A DNA stretch of 64,000 nucleotides, from positions 1 to 64,000 of the forward strand of contig JARGPI010000023.1 in the NCBI GenBank assembly GCA_029213005.1, given 5' to 3'. The position numbers were made by a program, and so were the translations under genes. How positions within the stretch are numbered: the stretch's first letter is position 1; each line of letters begins with the position of its first letter. Below are positions 42,874 through 50,344 of this stretch, in pieces. Below the pieces are notes generated by a model, which did no database searches, was not told the DNA's origin, and saw nothing but the letters and a program-made list of their open reading frames with translations. Origin of the DNA: Verrucomicrobiales bacterium. Its GTDB lineage: Bacteria; Verrucomicrobiota; Verrucomicrobiia; Verrucomicrobiales; DEV007.

Positions 42874-43419
42874 GTGATCCGTTTATTTAAAGATTCAGAC
42901 TGGTCGTCCATCTGGTCGATTATCGAGCCGGTTTTCCGCAGCGGTAGCACCTATGCTTACGCTCCTGACATCACTGAGGCGGAGGCCCGGAAAGTATGGG
43001 TCGACACGCCGCTGGCAACCTTTGTAGCCGAGGACGGTGGCGAAATAGTCGGTTCCTACTATCTGAAACCCAATCAGCCCGGTCTGGGAGGACACATCTG
43101 TAATTGTGGCTACATTGTCTCGGAGCGGGCCAGAGGCAAAGGTATTGCATCGGTCATGTGCGAGCATTCGCAAAAAGAGGCTGTCTCGCGTGGATTTCGT
43201 GGAATGCAGTTCAATCTCGTTGTCTCGACTAACGAGGGCGCGATTCGCCTATGGAAGAAGCACGGATTCCATATAGTGGGGACTCTCCCAGGTGCCTTCC
43301 GCGATCCTGAGCTGGGTTTTGTGGATGCCTTCGTGATGTTCAAATCACTCGGGACGGAACTACTGGGAGATGGCTTTATCAGTGATGGGCCAACCACATC
43401 GAGTTCCTCGCCGGAATAG
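42874..43419 (+). CDS. GNAT-family N-acetyltransferase
   Basis: A 181-residue protein with a full GNAT domain: N-terminal IRLFKDSDWSSIWSI, acetyl-CoA loop ERARGKGIASVMCEHSQKEA, and beta-5/alpha-4 region FNLVVSTNEGAIRLWKKHGFHIVGTLPGAF. The acceptor substrate is unknown. The start is GTG at 42874, 47 bases after the alcohol dehydrogenase. The C-terminal 20 residues are Ser/Thr-rich and outside the domain. Confidence 0.85.
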   Translation: MIRLFKDSDWSSIWSIIEPVFRSGSTYAYAPDITEAEARKVWVDTPLATFVAEDGGEIVGSYYLKPNQPGLGGHICNCGYIVSERARGKGIASVMCEHSQKEAVSRGFRGMQFNLVVSTNEGAIRLWKKHGFHIVGTLPGAFRDPELGFVDAFVMFKSLGTELLGDGFISDGPTTSSSSPE

Positions 43420-43451
43420 CTGAAAAATGCGTCTACCAAAGCGCAGTATGA

Positions 43452-43742
43452 CTAAGACTCACTCTCCGCTTCCTCTTCCTCTTCGGGGAGGGAGGCTCGG
43501 AGCTCTGCGATGAGTTTGTCGATCTCATCGATCTGCTCCTCCGGAGCCCGGCGACGCTGAATTTTGTTCCAGAGGACGTCGCGGAACGATTCGATTAACT
43601 CGATCGGCGGTGTCTCATAGTTGGTCCAGCGTTCCTCGTTTTTGGGGCGGGAATGGAAGGTCCACACTCCGGAGTGATGCTTCGCCCGGTGAAAAACGAG
43701 CTGATTGTCTTCGTCGCGTTCCCGCCATTCGTGAGTCGTCAT
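43452..43742 (-). CDS. Conserved hypothetical small protein
   Basis: A 96-residue protein of unknown function. It starts THEWRERDEDNQLVFHRAKHHSGVWTF, contains a helical segment with RDVLWNKIQRRRAPEEQIDEIDKLIAELRA, and ends in a run of Glu and Ser. No domain was recognised. It begins 5 bases after the hisC stop on the same strand, so it is very probably translated with hisC. Confidence 0.65.
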   Translation of the reverse strand: MTTHEWRERDEDNQLVFHRAKHHSGVWTFHSRPKNEERWTNYETPPIELIESFRDVLWNKIQRRRAPEEQIDEIDKLIAELRASLPEEEEEAESES

Positions 43743-43747
43743 GATTC

Positions 43748-44851
43748 TTATCCCTTGGCCTCTGCGAGGACTTCTTTTAGTGTCGCGATACAGCGCTCAT
43801 TTTCGGCTTGAGTGCCTACTGAAATCCGAACCCACCCGGGCAGCTTGTAGCTGCGCATGGCTCGAATGATGACGCCGCGCTTCAGCATCTGATTAAAGAC
43901 CTCATCGCCGTCACCGACGTTGACGAGGATGAAATTGGCAAAACTCGGAACATACTCAAGGCCCATTTCGTCGAAGGCTGCCTGATAGAATGCTAGCCCG
44001 GCTTTGTTCATGGCGCGGGTTTTGTCCTGATGTTCCTGATCTTCCAGTCCGGCGAGAGCTCCGGCCTGTGCGATTGCGTTCGCATTGAAAGGTTGGCGAC
44101 ACTTCTGCAAAATATTGGCGATCTCCGGCGTGGTGATTCCATATCCGATCCGGAGGGCGGCGAGTCCCTGAATTTTCGAAAATGTCCGCATGATGACCAC
44201 GTTCCGTCCTTCGTGAACGTATTTCATCGTGTCGGGGGCATCGTCGAGGAACTCGTAGTAGGCTTCGTCAAACACCACCATAACGTGATCGGGAACCTTA
44301 TCCATAAAGCGGTCAATCTCCTCCTGTCCGACGAGGGTTCCGGTGGGATTGTTCGGGTTCGCGATAAAAACTTTACGGGTCTTCGGAGTGATGGCGGCTG
44401 CCATCGCATCGAGGTCGTGCTTAAAACCGGGGTCGGGGACTTCGATCGTGTCGGCTCCGAAGAGGGTTGCCATCAGTTTATAGACGACAAAAGCGTGCTC
44501 CGCTGCGATCACGTTGTCTCCCGGTTTGAGGAAACCCTGTCCGATCAGTTCGATAATCTCATTGGAACCGTTTCCGAGAACGATGTTTTCGCGGGTCAGT
44601 CCAAATTTCTCAGCTATCGCGGTCCGCAATTTGTATCCGCCGCCGTCGGGATAAATGTGAGCCACCTCGGTAGCGGCTTTCATCGCTTCGACAGCTTTCG
44701 GGGAAGGCCCCAGCGAATTTTCATTCGAAGCGAGCTTGATGATATCCCCCGGATCGAGACCGAGTTCACGAGCGGTTTCTTCAATGGGCTTCCCGGGATC
44801 GTAAGCGACCAGATTCTCGAGCCATGGATGAGCTTGTTTCAGAATGGACAT
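43748..44851 (-). CDS. hisC: Histidinol-phosphate aminotransferase
   Basis: A 367-residue PLP aminotransferase (fold type I) from the Met at 44851. It shows KLASNENSLGPSPKA, NGSNEIIELI, NPNNPTGT, VVFDEAYYEF and the PLP lysine in RTFSKIQGLAALRIGYG (Lys226), the HisC pattern. It converts histidinol phosphate and 2-oxoglutarate to imidazole acetol phosphate and glutamate (written in the reverse of the synthetic direction). No other his gene is adjacent. A few HisC relatives act on aromatic amino acids. Confidence 0.9.
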   Translation of the reverse strand: MSILKQAHPWLENLVAYDPGKPIEETARELGLDPGDIIKLASNENSLGPSPKAVEAMKAATEVAHIYPDGGGYKLRTAIAEKFGLTRENIVLGNGSNEIIELIGQGFLKPGDNVIAAEHAFVVYKLMATLFGADTIEVPDPGFKHDLDAMAAAITPKTRKVFIANPNNPTGTLVGQEEIDRFMDKVPDHVMVVFDEAYYEFLDDAPDTMKYVHEGRNVVIMRTFSKIQGLAALRIGYGITTPEIANILQKCRQPFNANAIAQAGALAGLEDQEHQDKTRAMNKAGLAFYQAAFDEMGLEYVPSFANFILVNVGDGDEVFNQMLKRGVIIRAMRSYKLPGWVRISVGTQAENERCIATLKEVLAEAKG

Positions 44852-44923
44852 AGCGAGGCAAATCAAACAACCGAACGATAAAATAGAAAGAGCTAAAAGC
44901 GCGCTTTTTGAAATATTTCGTCT

Positions 44924-44952
44924 CGTCTCAACTCCAGGTGAGACGCTTTTTT
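44924..44952 (+). terminator. Orphan terminator-like hairpin between hisC and the lipoprotein gene
   Basis: CGTCTCA (44924-44930) pairs with TGAGACG (44939-44945), and a T tract follows at 44947-44952. It faces rightward, in a divergent region where no plus-strand gene ends, so it may end an antisense or leader transcript. Confidence 0.5.
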
Positions 44953-45008
44953 AATAATTTCTCAACTTTACCAGTGGTTAAGGTCTGGTAATTGTGGTAA
45001 TTTCACAA

Positions 45009-45458
45009 ATGTCTCCAGCCGACCTCCCCATACCTATGTTCGTTGGAATCGCTGCGCTGGTTTTTCTGGCGGGATGCGGATCTGATGAGGACAAAAATTC
45101 AGTGCCGGAGATAGCAATCTCCTCAGAATCCAAAGGCAGAAAGCCGACGACTTGGCAGGAGGCTGAAATTCAGGTTAATTCCCTGGTCACAAGGATCGGA
45201 GTGGTTGGCGAGAGTCTCCAAGGTGATTTTTCGCTGGAGACGAGTATGGATAAAATCAATGAGTTGGTTGATTCGATCAACCTCTCGGGCCTGCCGGCTG
45301 AAAAACGGGATCTCCTCGAAGCCCGGATCGCCCAGGCACGAAGCATCGCCGCGAAAAATTTCTACGGCTACATCACCGCGGAGGCAGAGATCGAGAACTT
45401 TTCCGAAATCGATCGAGAGCAGGCCAAATTGAGAGATTGGGCCGCTCGAAAACTTTAA
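45009..45458 (+). CDS. Hypothetical lipoprotein
   Basis: About 149 residues from the ATG at 45009; a GTG at 44994 or an ATG at 45036 are alternatives. A hydrophobic stretch ends in LAGC, a lipobox, followed by GSDEDKN. The mature part is predicted helical (TWQEAEIQVNSLVTRIGVVGESL; KRDLLEARIAQARSIAAKN). No domain recognised. Its stop overlaps the stop of the convergent DUF218 gene by 4 bases. Confidence 0.65.
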   Translation: MSPADLPIPMFVGIAALVFLAGCGSDEDKNSVPEIAISSESKGRKPTTWQEAEIQVNSLVTRIGVVGESLQGDFSLETSMDKINELVDSINLSGLPAEKRDLLEARIAQARSIAAKNFYGYITAEAEIENFSEIDREQAKLRDWAARKL

Positions 45459-46330
45459 AGATCTGCTACCGGGGCTTCTTTGGAGTGATCTGAGCCTTGA
45501 AAAGCGACCCGGGCTTCGGCCCGCTCTTTGATCTGACTCCGCATCGCGGCCCAGCCGATTCCGAGGTGCTCGTGGAATGCCTCATCGGTTACGAGGAGAT
45601 AGCGGCCGTTCGGGATAAACTGGCGGGCGGTCAGTGGCGTGCCTCGCGAGTAGTAAATATCGGTCGGTGCGGGTGTCGGGTTGAGCCCCTGACCTCTGAA
45701 AAGTGCGACCGATCGGGGCATGTGGTTTCCGGAGGTGACGAGGAGAAAGCTTTTTCCATCCAGCAACTTTTTCAGATATCGGGGGTGGTCTTTGGTATCT
45801 CTGGCCTCGGTTTCGATAAAAATGCTCTCTGCGGGGATTCCCATCTTGATGGCGATCTCCCGCATCGGCTCCACTTCGACTGGGAGGCCGCTCATTACGA
45901 GAGTGGCATCGGGACATTCCCGCCAGTAATCGATGCCTTTGAGCAGGCGGACGTAGGTTTTTCGCTGAATCCGGGATTCATCGGGTTTGGTGCTGGCGTA
46001 GCGGTGACCTCCCGGCAGGACGACGATATATTCCGGATCGGTGGTGACCTGTTCGAGAACCGGATGTTTTTCCTCGAGAACTCCGCTGAGGCGGTAGGCA
46101 ACCAACTCGATTGAACAAAAATAGAGAAAGAGTGCCCCGCCGAAGATCATGTAAACGCCGAGATCGCCGCTGATCCCTTTGAACCAAAGCCAGCGGGGGT
46201 GAGGTTTCTTCTTCGAACTCCTGCGGGAAAACATGACCAGAAGGATCCCGACGAGGAGCAATTCCAGCGTGATGGTGATTGGTGTCAGGCCGAGAGACGT
46301 GATTTTTTTAAAGACGAACCAAAAGTCCAT
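45455..46330 (-). CDS. ElyC/YdcF-like DUF218 membrane protein
   Basis: About 291 residues from the Met at 46330 (MDFWFVFKKITSLGLTPIT). Two N-terminal hydrophobic segments precede a DUF218 domain: YIVVLPGGHRY, GIDYWRECPDATLVMSGLP, IETEARDTKDHPRYLKKLL, FLLVTSGNHMPRSVALFRGQGLNPTPAPTD. The layout matches E. coli ElyC, linked to envelope and peptidoglycan precursor integrity. A longer start (46396) would precede the first membrane segment without need. Confidence 0.85.
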   Translation of the reverse strand: MDFWFVFKKITSLGLTPITITLELLLVGILLVMFSRRSSKKKPHPRWLWFKGISGDLGVYMIFGGALFLYFCSIELVAYRLSGVLEEKHPVLEQVTTDPEYIVVLPGGHRYASTKPDESRIQRKTYVRLLKGIDYWRECPDATLVMSGLPVEVEPMREIAIKMGIPAESIFIETEARDTKDHPRYLKKLLDGKSFLLVTSGNHMPRSVALFRGQGLNPTPAPTDIYYSRGTPLTARQFIPNGRYLLVTDEAFHEHLGIGWAAMRSQIKERAEARVAFQGSDHSKEAPVADL

Positions 46331-46475
46331 ATTCGAAGCAGGTTTGTTGTGGTGTGAGTCATGGAACGATATCGCGTCCAGATGCCGTTTTGACACCCTC
46401 TATAACGTAGGGAATGATCAGGTTGACCAGGAAAATATCCAGGGAACCGCCCAATCAAACCATTTTCTTAATACA

Positions 46476-47795
46476 ATGAGCGAGACGAATAAAAATCCGA
46501 TAGATTCAAAATCGACCCGAAGGTCGTTTGTAAAAACCAGTGGAGCGGTTGCCGCAGCCTCTGGAGTCGCCGCAGGCTTCCCGTCTGTGACATTCGGCGC
46601 ACCCAACGACAAGAAGCTGAAAATCGGCGTGGTCGGTTGTGGCGGTCGTGGCGGCGGTGCGATGATTAATGCCCTGAAAGCTGACGATAATGTGGAGTTG
46701 CACGCGATGGGCGATCTGTATCGCACCGAGGCCGAGAAAAAGCTCGTCATGTTGCGGAAATACGGCTCGACCAACCAGAAACTGGGCGACGGGCTGGATA
46801 ACCGGATTTTTGAAGGGCTCGATGCGTATGAAAAAGTGATGGATTCCGGAATCGATGTGGTGCTTTTGACCACGCCTCCGGGCTTCCGTCCTCAGCATTT
46901 CCGTGCGGCGGTTGATCGCGGGCTTCACGCCTTTGTTGAAAAGCCGTGTGCGACCGACATTTCAGGGGTCAAGCATTTCACTGAGACCGCTCAAATGGCG
47001 AAGGACAAGGATCTCTCGGTTTTGTGTGGGTTCTGCTACCGTTACAGTGTTCAGGGAAGAGCTCTTTTCGAAAGAATTCACGATGGGCAGATTGGTGATG
47101 TTTTGAGTATTCACTCCCAGTATTATGCAGGTCCGGTGAAGGCAATGCCGCCAGCGGATCAGCGTCCTGCCGGGATGAGCGATACCGAATGGCAGATCAA
47201 AAACTGGTATAATTTTGCGTGGCTCGGTGGCGACGGAATCGTCGAGCAGGGCTGTCACAACGTGGACCGGATTGCGTGGGCATTTAACGATATTGATCCA
47301 ATCGCGGCATTTGGCAGCGGCGGGCGTCAGCGTCCAAACGAAGCGGGGAATATCTACGATCACTTCAGCATCACTTACGAATATCCCAATAACGTGATGG
47401 CTCACGTTGAGTGGCGTCAGTTCCTCAATTCCTACAACTACACGGGTGACACCATCGTAGGGACCAAAGGGATGGCAAAATTCGGACCGAGTTCTGCTGA
47501 AATCACAGGTGAAAACGCCTGGGTATGGCGGAAGCCGCGCTCCGGTCTGAAAAACATGTACGATGTTGAGCATGAAGAGTTCTTCGCAGCGATCCGCAGT
47601 GGTGAGCGCAAAGACGATGCCGCCTGGATTGCGCATTCCACAACGATGGCGCTCCAGGGACGGAATGCCTGTTATTCCGGTAAGCGTATCACCTGGGACG
47701 AAATCATCGCGAGCGATGAAGATCTCGTTCCGGACAATATCGACATCAACGGCGACCTCGATATTCGTCCGATGCCGATTCCCGGTGTGGTTTAA
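46476..47795 (+). CDS. Gfo/Idh/MocA-family oxidoreductase with Tat signal
   Basis: A 439-residue protein from the ATG at 46476. The N-terminus carries a twin-arginine signal (STRRSFVKTSGAVAAASG), so it is likely exported folded with its NAD(P) cofactor. The Rossmann motif is IGVVGCGGRGGGA, followed by EKPCATDISG and a C-terminal dimerisation domain (GGDGIVEQGCHNVDRIAWAFNDI). Such secreted sugar oxidoreductases are frequent in Verrucomicrobiota and Planctomycetota; the substrate is unknown. A strong terminator follows. Confidence 0.88.
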   Translation: MSETNKNPIDSKSTRRSFVKTSGAVAAASGVAAGFPSVTFGAPNDKKLKIGVVGCGGRGGGAMINALKADDNVELHAMGDLYRTEAEKKLVMLRKYGSTNQKLGDGLDNRIFEGLDAYEKVMDSGIDVVLLTTPPGFRPQHFRAAVDRGLHAFVEKPCATDISGVKHFTETAQMAKDKDLSVLCGFCYRYSVQGRALFERIHDGQIGDVLSIHSQYYAGPVKAMPPADQRPAGMSDTEWQIKNWYNFAWLGGDGIVEQGCHNVDRIAWAFNDIDPIAAFGSGGRQRPNEAGNIYDHFSITYEYPNNVMAHVEWRQFLNSYNYTGDTIVGTKGMAKFGPSSAEITGENAWVWRKPRSGLKNMYDVEHEEFFAAIRSGERKDDAAWIAHSTTMALQGRNACYSGKRITWDEIIASDEDLVPDNIDINGDLDIRPMPIPGVV

Positions 47796-47829
47796 TCGTC
47801 AGTCGATTAACCAGTAAAAATTCTCAGGA

Positions 47830-47860
47830 GCGGGTAACGGAAGTTACCCGCTTTTTTTTT
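47830..47860 (+). terminator. Rho-independent terminator after the Tat-exported oxidoreductase
   Basis: GCGGGTAAC (47830-47838) and GTTACCCGC (47843-47851) form a perfect 9-bp stem with a GGAA loop, followed by nine T. Confidence 0.93.
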
Positions 47861-47906
47861 GAAACGCTTGTTCTTGATCTTAATCCTGTTCTTGATCCCG
47901 GTTTTT

Positions 47907-47952
47907 AGAGCAAGAGCAAGAGCAAGAGCAAGAGCAAGAGCAAGAGCAAGAG
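47907..47952. repeat. Hexanucleotide tandem repeat (AGAGCA)7
   Basis: Seven exact copies of AGAGCA plus a partial one. Just upstream, two TTCTTGATC copies (about 47871 and 47890) are partly complementary to it and could form an imperfect hairpin. It lies between convergent genes. Confidence 0.9.
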
Positions 47953-47985
47953 TGGCTTTTGCTTACGGATTGCGGCATGGTTGGA

Positions 47986-48026
47986 GACTGTACCCTGTAC
48001 ACTCTAGGACTGTACCCTGTACAGTC
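47986..48026. repeat. Intergenic palindromic repeat, locus E (two units, 22-bp period)
   Basis: Unit 1 GACTGTACCCTGTACACTC (47986-48004) differs from the palindrome by one base; unit 2 GACTGTACCCTGTACAGTC (48008-48026) is perfect. Cores start 22 bases apart (47990, 48012). The stop codon of the minus-strand oxidoreductase lies between the units. Confidence 0.9.
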
Positions 48027-49347
48027 CGGTTTTTGAATCCACTGCTTCGTTTGAGAGCGGTTGCTGCATCAGATCATCGACTTTGATCAGTTGGCCGGTT
48101 TCGATGGACCGGTTTGCGGCGGCTCCCATCAAAATTGATGCGGCTCCGTCGTGGTGATTGGCGTTGCGTCGCAATGGGTCTGGCGTCGGATCGGGTGACA
48201 GAATCTGCTCCAGCATCGCCGGGTCGGCCCCGCCATGCCCACCAGTGGGATGGGGGATTTCGATAGTGACGGGCGCTCCGAACATGGGGCAAACGCGAAT
48301 GTGGGTCGAACAATCCGCCTCTCCATTACAGGCGACGAAGGTGCGCCCGAATCTGCCCTCCAGACCGATTTCGAGGCGGCCTTTGTCTCCGGTGATCGCG
48401 ATTTGGCAGCCTTCGCGGGGCGAGTAGGCGACCAGCGAGTAGGTCAGAAGAGCACCGCTGCGGTATCGGGCCGTGAGGCTCAGAGTGTCTTCGGTGGTGA
48501 CTCCGTCGCTGAAGACATTTTTATCCCGAATGTAGCCGGAATCCGATTCGGCATCGCGGTACAGGCCTTTAAATTGCTCGTGATTGTCGAGGTCGATCGA
48601 AAAAGGATCGTCGGAGGTTCCACTCTGCCCGGTGTATCGCTCGTAATCGTAAGATTCGCCTCTGGCTTCGGCATTTGCCTTGCCATAAAAGCGGAGATCT
48701 CCCATCGCAAAAACCTCGCTTGCCGTCGAGTCGATCCACCAGTTGATCAAATCGAAATGATGGGTCGCTTTATGAATTAAGAGGCCTCCGGAGTTATCCT
48801 TTTCCCGATGCCAGCGCCTGAAATAATCAGCACCGTGTGAGGTGTCGAGAATCCAGCTGAAATTGATGTGCTGAGGTTTTCCGATCACGCCCTCACTAAT
48901 GATTTCGCGAACTTTAGAGGCCAGTGGGGAGTAGCGGTAGTTGAAGGTGACCTGCAGGTCTCTACCGGTTTGATTGATCGCTTTAAAAATGGCAGCGGCC
49001 CGGGTTTCATCCGTCGTCATCGGCTTTTCAGAAATGACATCGCAACCCATTTCCATCGCGCGAATGATGTAGTGGTGATGGGTCGAGTCGATGGTGGTCA
49101 CAATGACGACGTCGGGTCGACTCACCAGGATCATGTCTTCAAACTCACCGGCAGGAAAAGTGGGAAGAGGTGGGTGGCCGGTGGTTTCTGTGATTTTGGA
49201 ATTGTACCACGCCATCCGGGTCGGGCTGATGTCACAGAGCGCGACCAGTTCGGCAACCTCGCCATAAGTCCGCAGGATCGCATCGATAAAGACACCGGCG
49301 CGCTCTCCGGTGCCGACGATTGCGTAACGCTTCTTAGCTTTCTCCAT
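48004..49347 (-). CDS. Gfo/Idh/MocA-family oxidoreductase (cytoplasmic)
   Basis: A 447-residue protein with no signal. The Rossmann motif is AIVGTGERAGVF, with VALCDIS, VIVTTIDSTHHHYI, SEKPMTTDE (the catalytic-region EKP) and NYRYSPLASKVREII. The C-terminal domain (GGLLIHKATHHFDLINWW) is complete. The last nine residues (KTGLYRVQS) and the TAG stop are encoded by repeat locus E, so the original C-terminus was probably shorter. Members reduce or oxidise sugars and related compounds; substrate unknown. Confidence 0.88.
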   Translation of the reverse strand: MEKAKKRYAIVGTGERAGVFIDAILRTYGEVAELVALCDISPTRMAWYNSKITETTGHPPLPTFPAGEFEDMILVSRPDVVIVTTIDSTHHHYIIRAMEMGCDVISEKPMTTDETRAAAIFKAINQTGRDLQVTFNYRYSPLASKVREIISEGVIGKPQHINFSWILDTSHGADYFRRWHREKDNSGGLLIHKATHHFDLINWWIDSTASEVFAMGDLRFYGKANAEARGESYDYERYTGQSGTSDDPFSIDLDNHEQFKGLYRDAESDSGYIRDKNVFSDGVTTEDTLSLTARYRSGALLTYSLVAYSPREGCQIAITGDKGRLEIGLEGRFGRTFVACNGEADCSTHIRVCPMFGAPVTIEIPHPTGGHGGADPAMLEQILSPDPTPDPLRRNANHHDGAASILMGAAANRSIETGQLIKVDDLMQQPLSNEAVDSKTGLYRVQS

Positions 49348-49421
49348 AGGAATTCATCGACTCTAATGAGATGAGACGAATGTTGCCGGGACAAATTTGA
49401 AATGAATCCCTCGGAATTGCG

Positions 49422-50333
49422 TTAATGGCCGGAAGCCAGAGCTGAGCCGCGGGAGAGCAGCTCCAGAAAAACTTCCTCGAACGGAAAGTCGGTTCGCCAC
49501 GGTTGGAAATCGATATGCCGATCCTGACAGGCCTGTTCGATCCCTTCGACGAATTTCCGATAATTTTCCTCGTAACGGATTTTATCCTTCGGGGTAAACC
49601 AGAGGCGGCGCTGTTCTTTGGTCTCGACATCGAACAGTTGGATCTCGCCTTCCAGATCCGGCTTTTCCTCCCAGGGATGAAAAACCTGAATAAAATGGAC
49701 TTCCCCCGGCCAACCCGAGGCATGGCGAATCGCTTCTCTCGCTTCCTCGATTCCCTGTCCGTAAAGGTCCGAGATCACAAAGATGATGCCGTAGCGCTGC
49801 CGGGAAGGCTGAAAATCTTTGAAACAGCGCTCCAGGTTGGTCGTGCCCGTAAACTCGAGACGTCGGGCGTGATCAATGATTCGCTGAATATTTCCCTGTC
49901 CTTTCATTGGCGGGAGCGGGTCGCTGATTTTTTCGCCCATTTCGTAGACGCTGACCCGGTGCTGTCCCACCAAACCGAGATAGGAGAGCGCTACGGTCAG
50001 TTTCAGAGCAGTGTTTCGCTTCTCGGAGAAGGGTTCGCCCATGGAGGCACTCGTGTCGGTAACCACATGGATGTGAAATTCCTGAATTTCCTCGTAAAGC
50101 CGGATGAAAAGACGGTCGAGCCGGGCGTAGAGGCGCCAGTCGATCGCGCGGTAGTCATCTCTCGGGGTGTAGTGGCGGAAGTCCTTAAACTCACGGGTAA
50201 AGCCGGATGCCGGAGTATTCTGGATACCTTTTTTCTTCAGTTGGCGACGTTTCCGGAGCCGAAGGAACAGAGCGCGAAGTCGATCGAGAAATTCGGCGTC
50301 AAAGATTTCGTCATCGGTAGAGGTAGTAGCCAT
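49422..50333 (-). CDS. DUF58-domain protein (vWA-like)
   Basis: About 303 residues from the Met at 50333. It contains the DUF58 signature GFTREFKDFRHYTPRDDYRAIDWRLYARLDRLFIRLYEEIQ split over residues 45-85, then a vWA-like domain with the MIDAS-type DTSASM motif. DUF58 proteins usually work with a MoxR AAA ATPase and vWA/TPR membrane proteins in envelope or metal-insertion systems. MoxR is not adjacent. It starts 11 bases after the giant TPR-PQQ gene, so they probably act together. Confidence 0.88.
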   Translation of the reverse strand: MATTSTDDEIFDAEFLDRLRALFLRLRKRRQLKKKGIQNTPASGFTREFKDFRHYTPRDDYRAIDWRLYARLDRLFIRLYEEIQEFHIHVVTDTSASMGEPFSEKRNTALKLTVALSYLGLVGQHRVSVYEMGEKISDPLPPMKGQGNIQRIIDHARRLEFTGTTNLERCFKDFQPSRQRYGIIFVISDLYGQGIEEAREAIRHASGWPGEVHFIQVFHPWEEKPDLEGEIQLFDVETKEQRRLWFTPKDKIRYEENYRKFVEGIEQACQDRHIDFQPWRTDFPFEEVFLELLSRGSALASGH

Positions 50334-50344
50334 ACTGCTGGATT

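Noticed and set aside
44030..44881. Long plus-strand ORF of 283 codons
   Set aside because: It lies fully antisense to hisC, has no recognisable domain, and its composition is a frame-shadow of the real gene.
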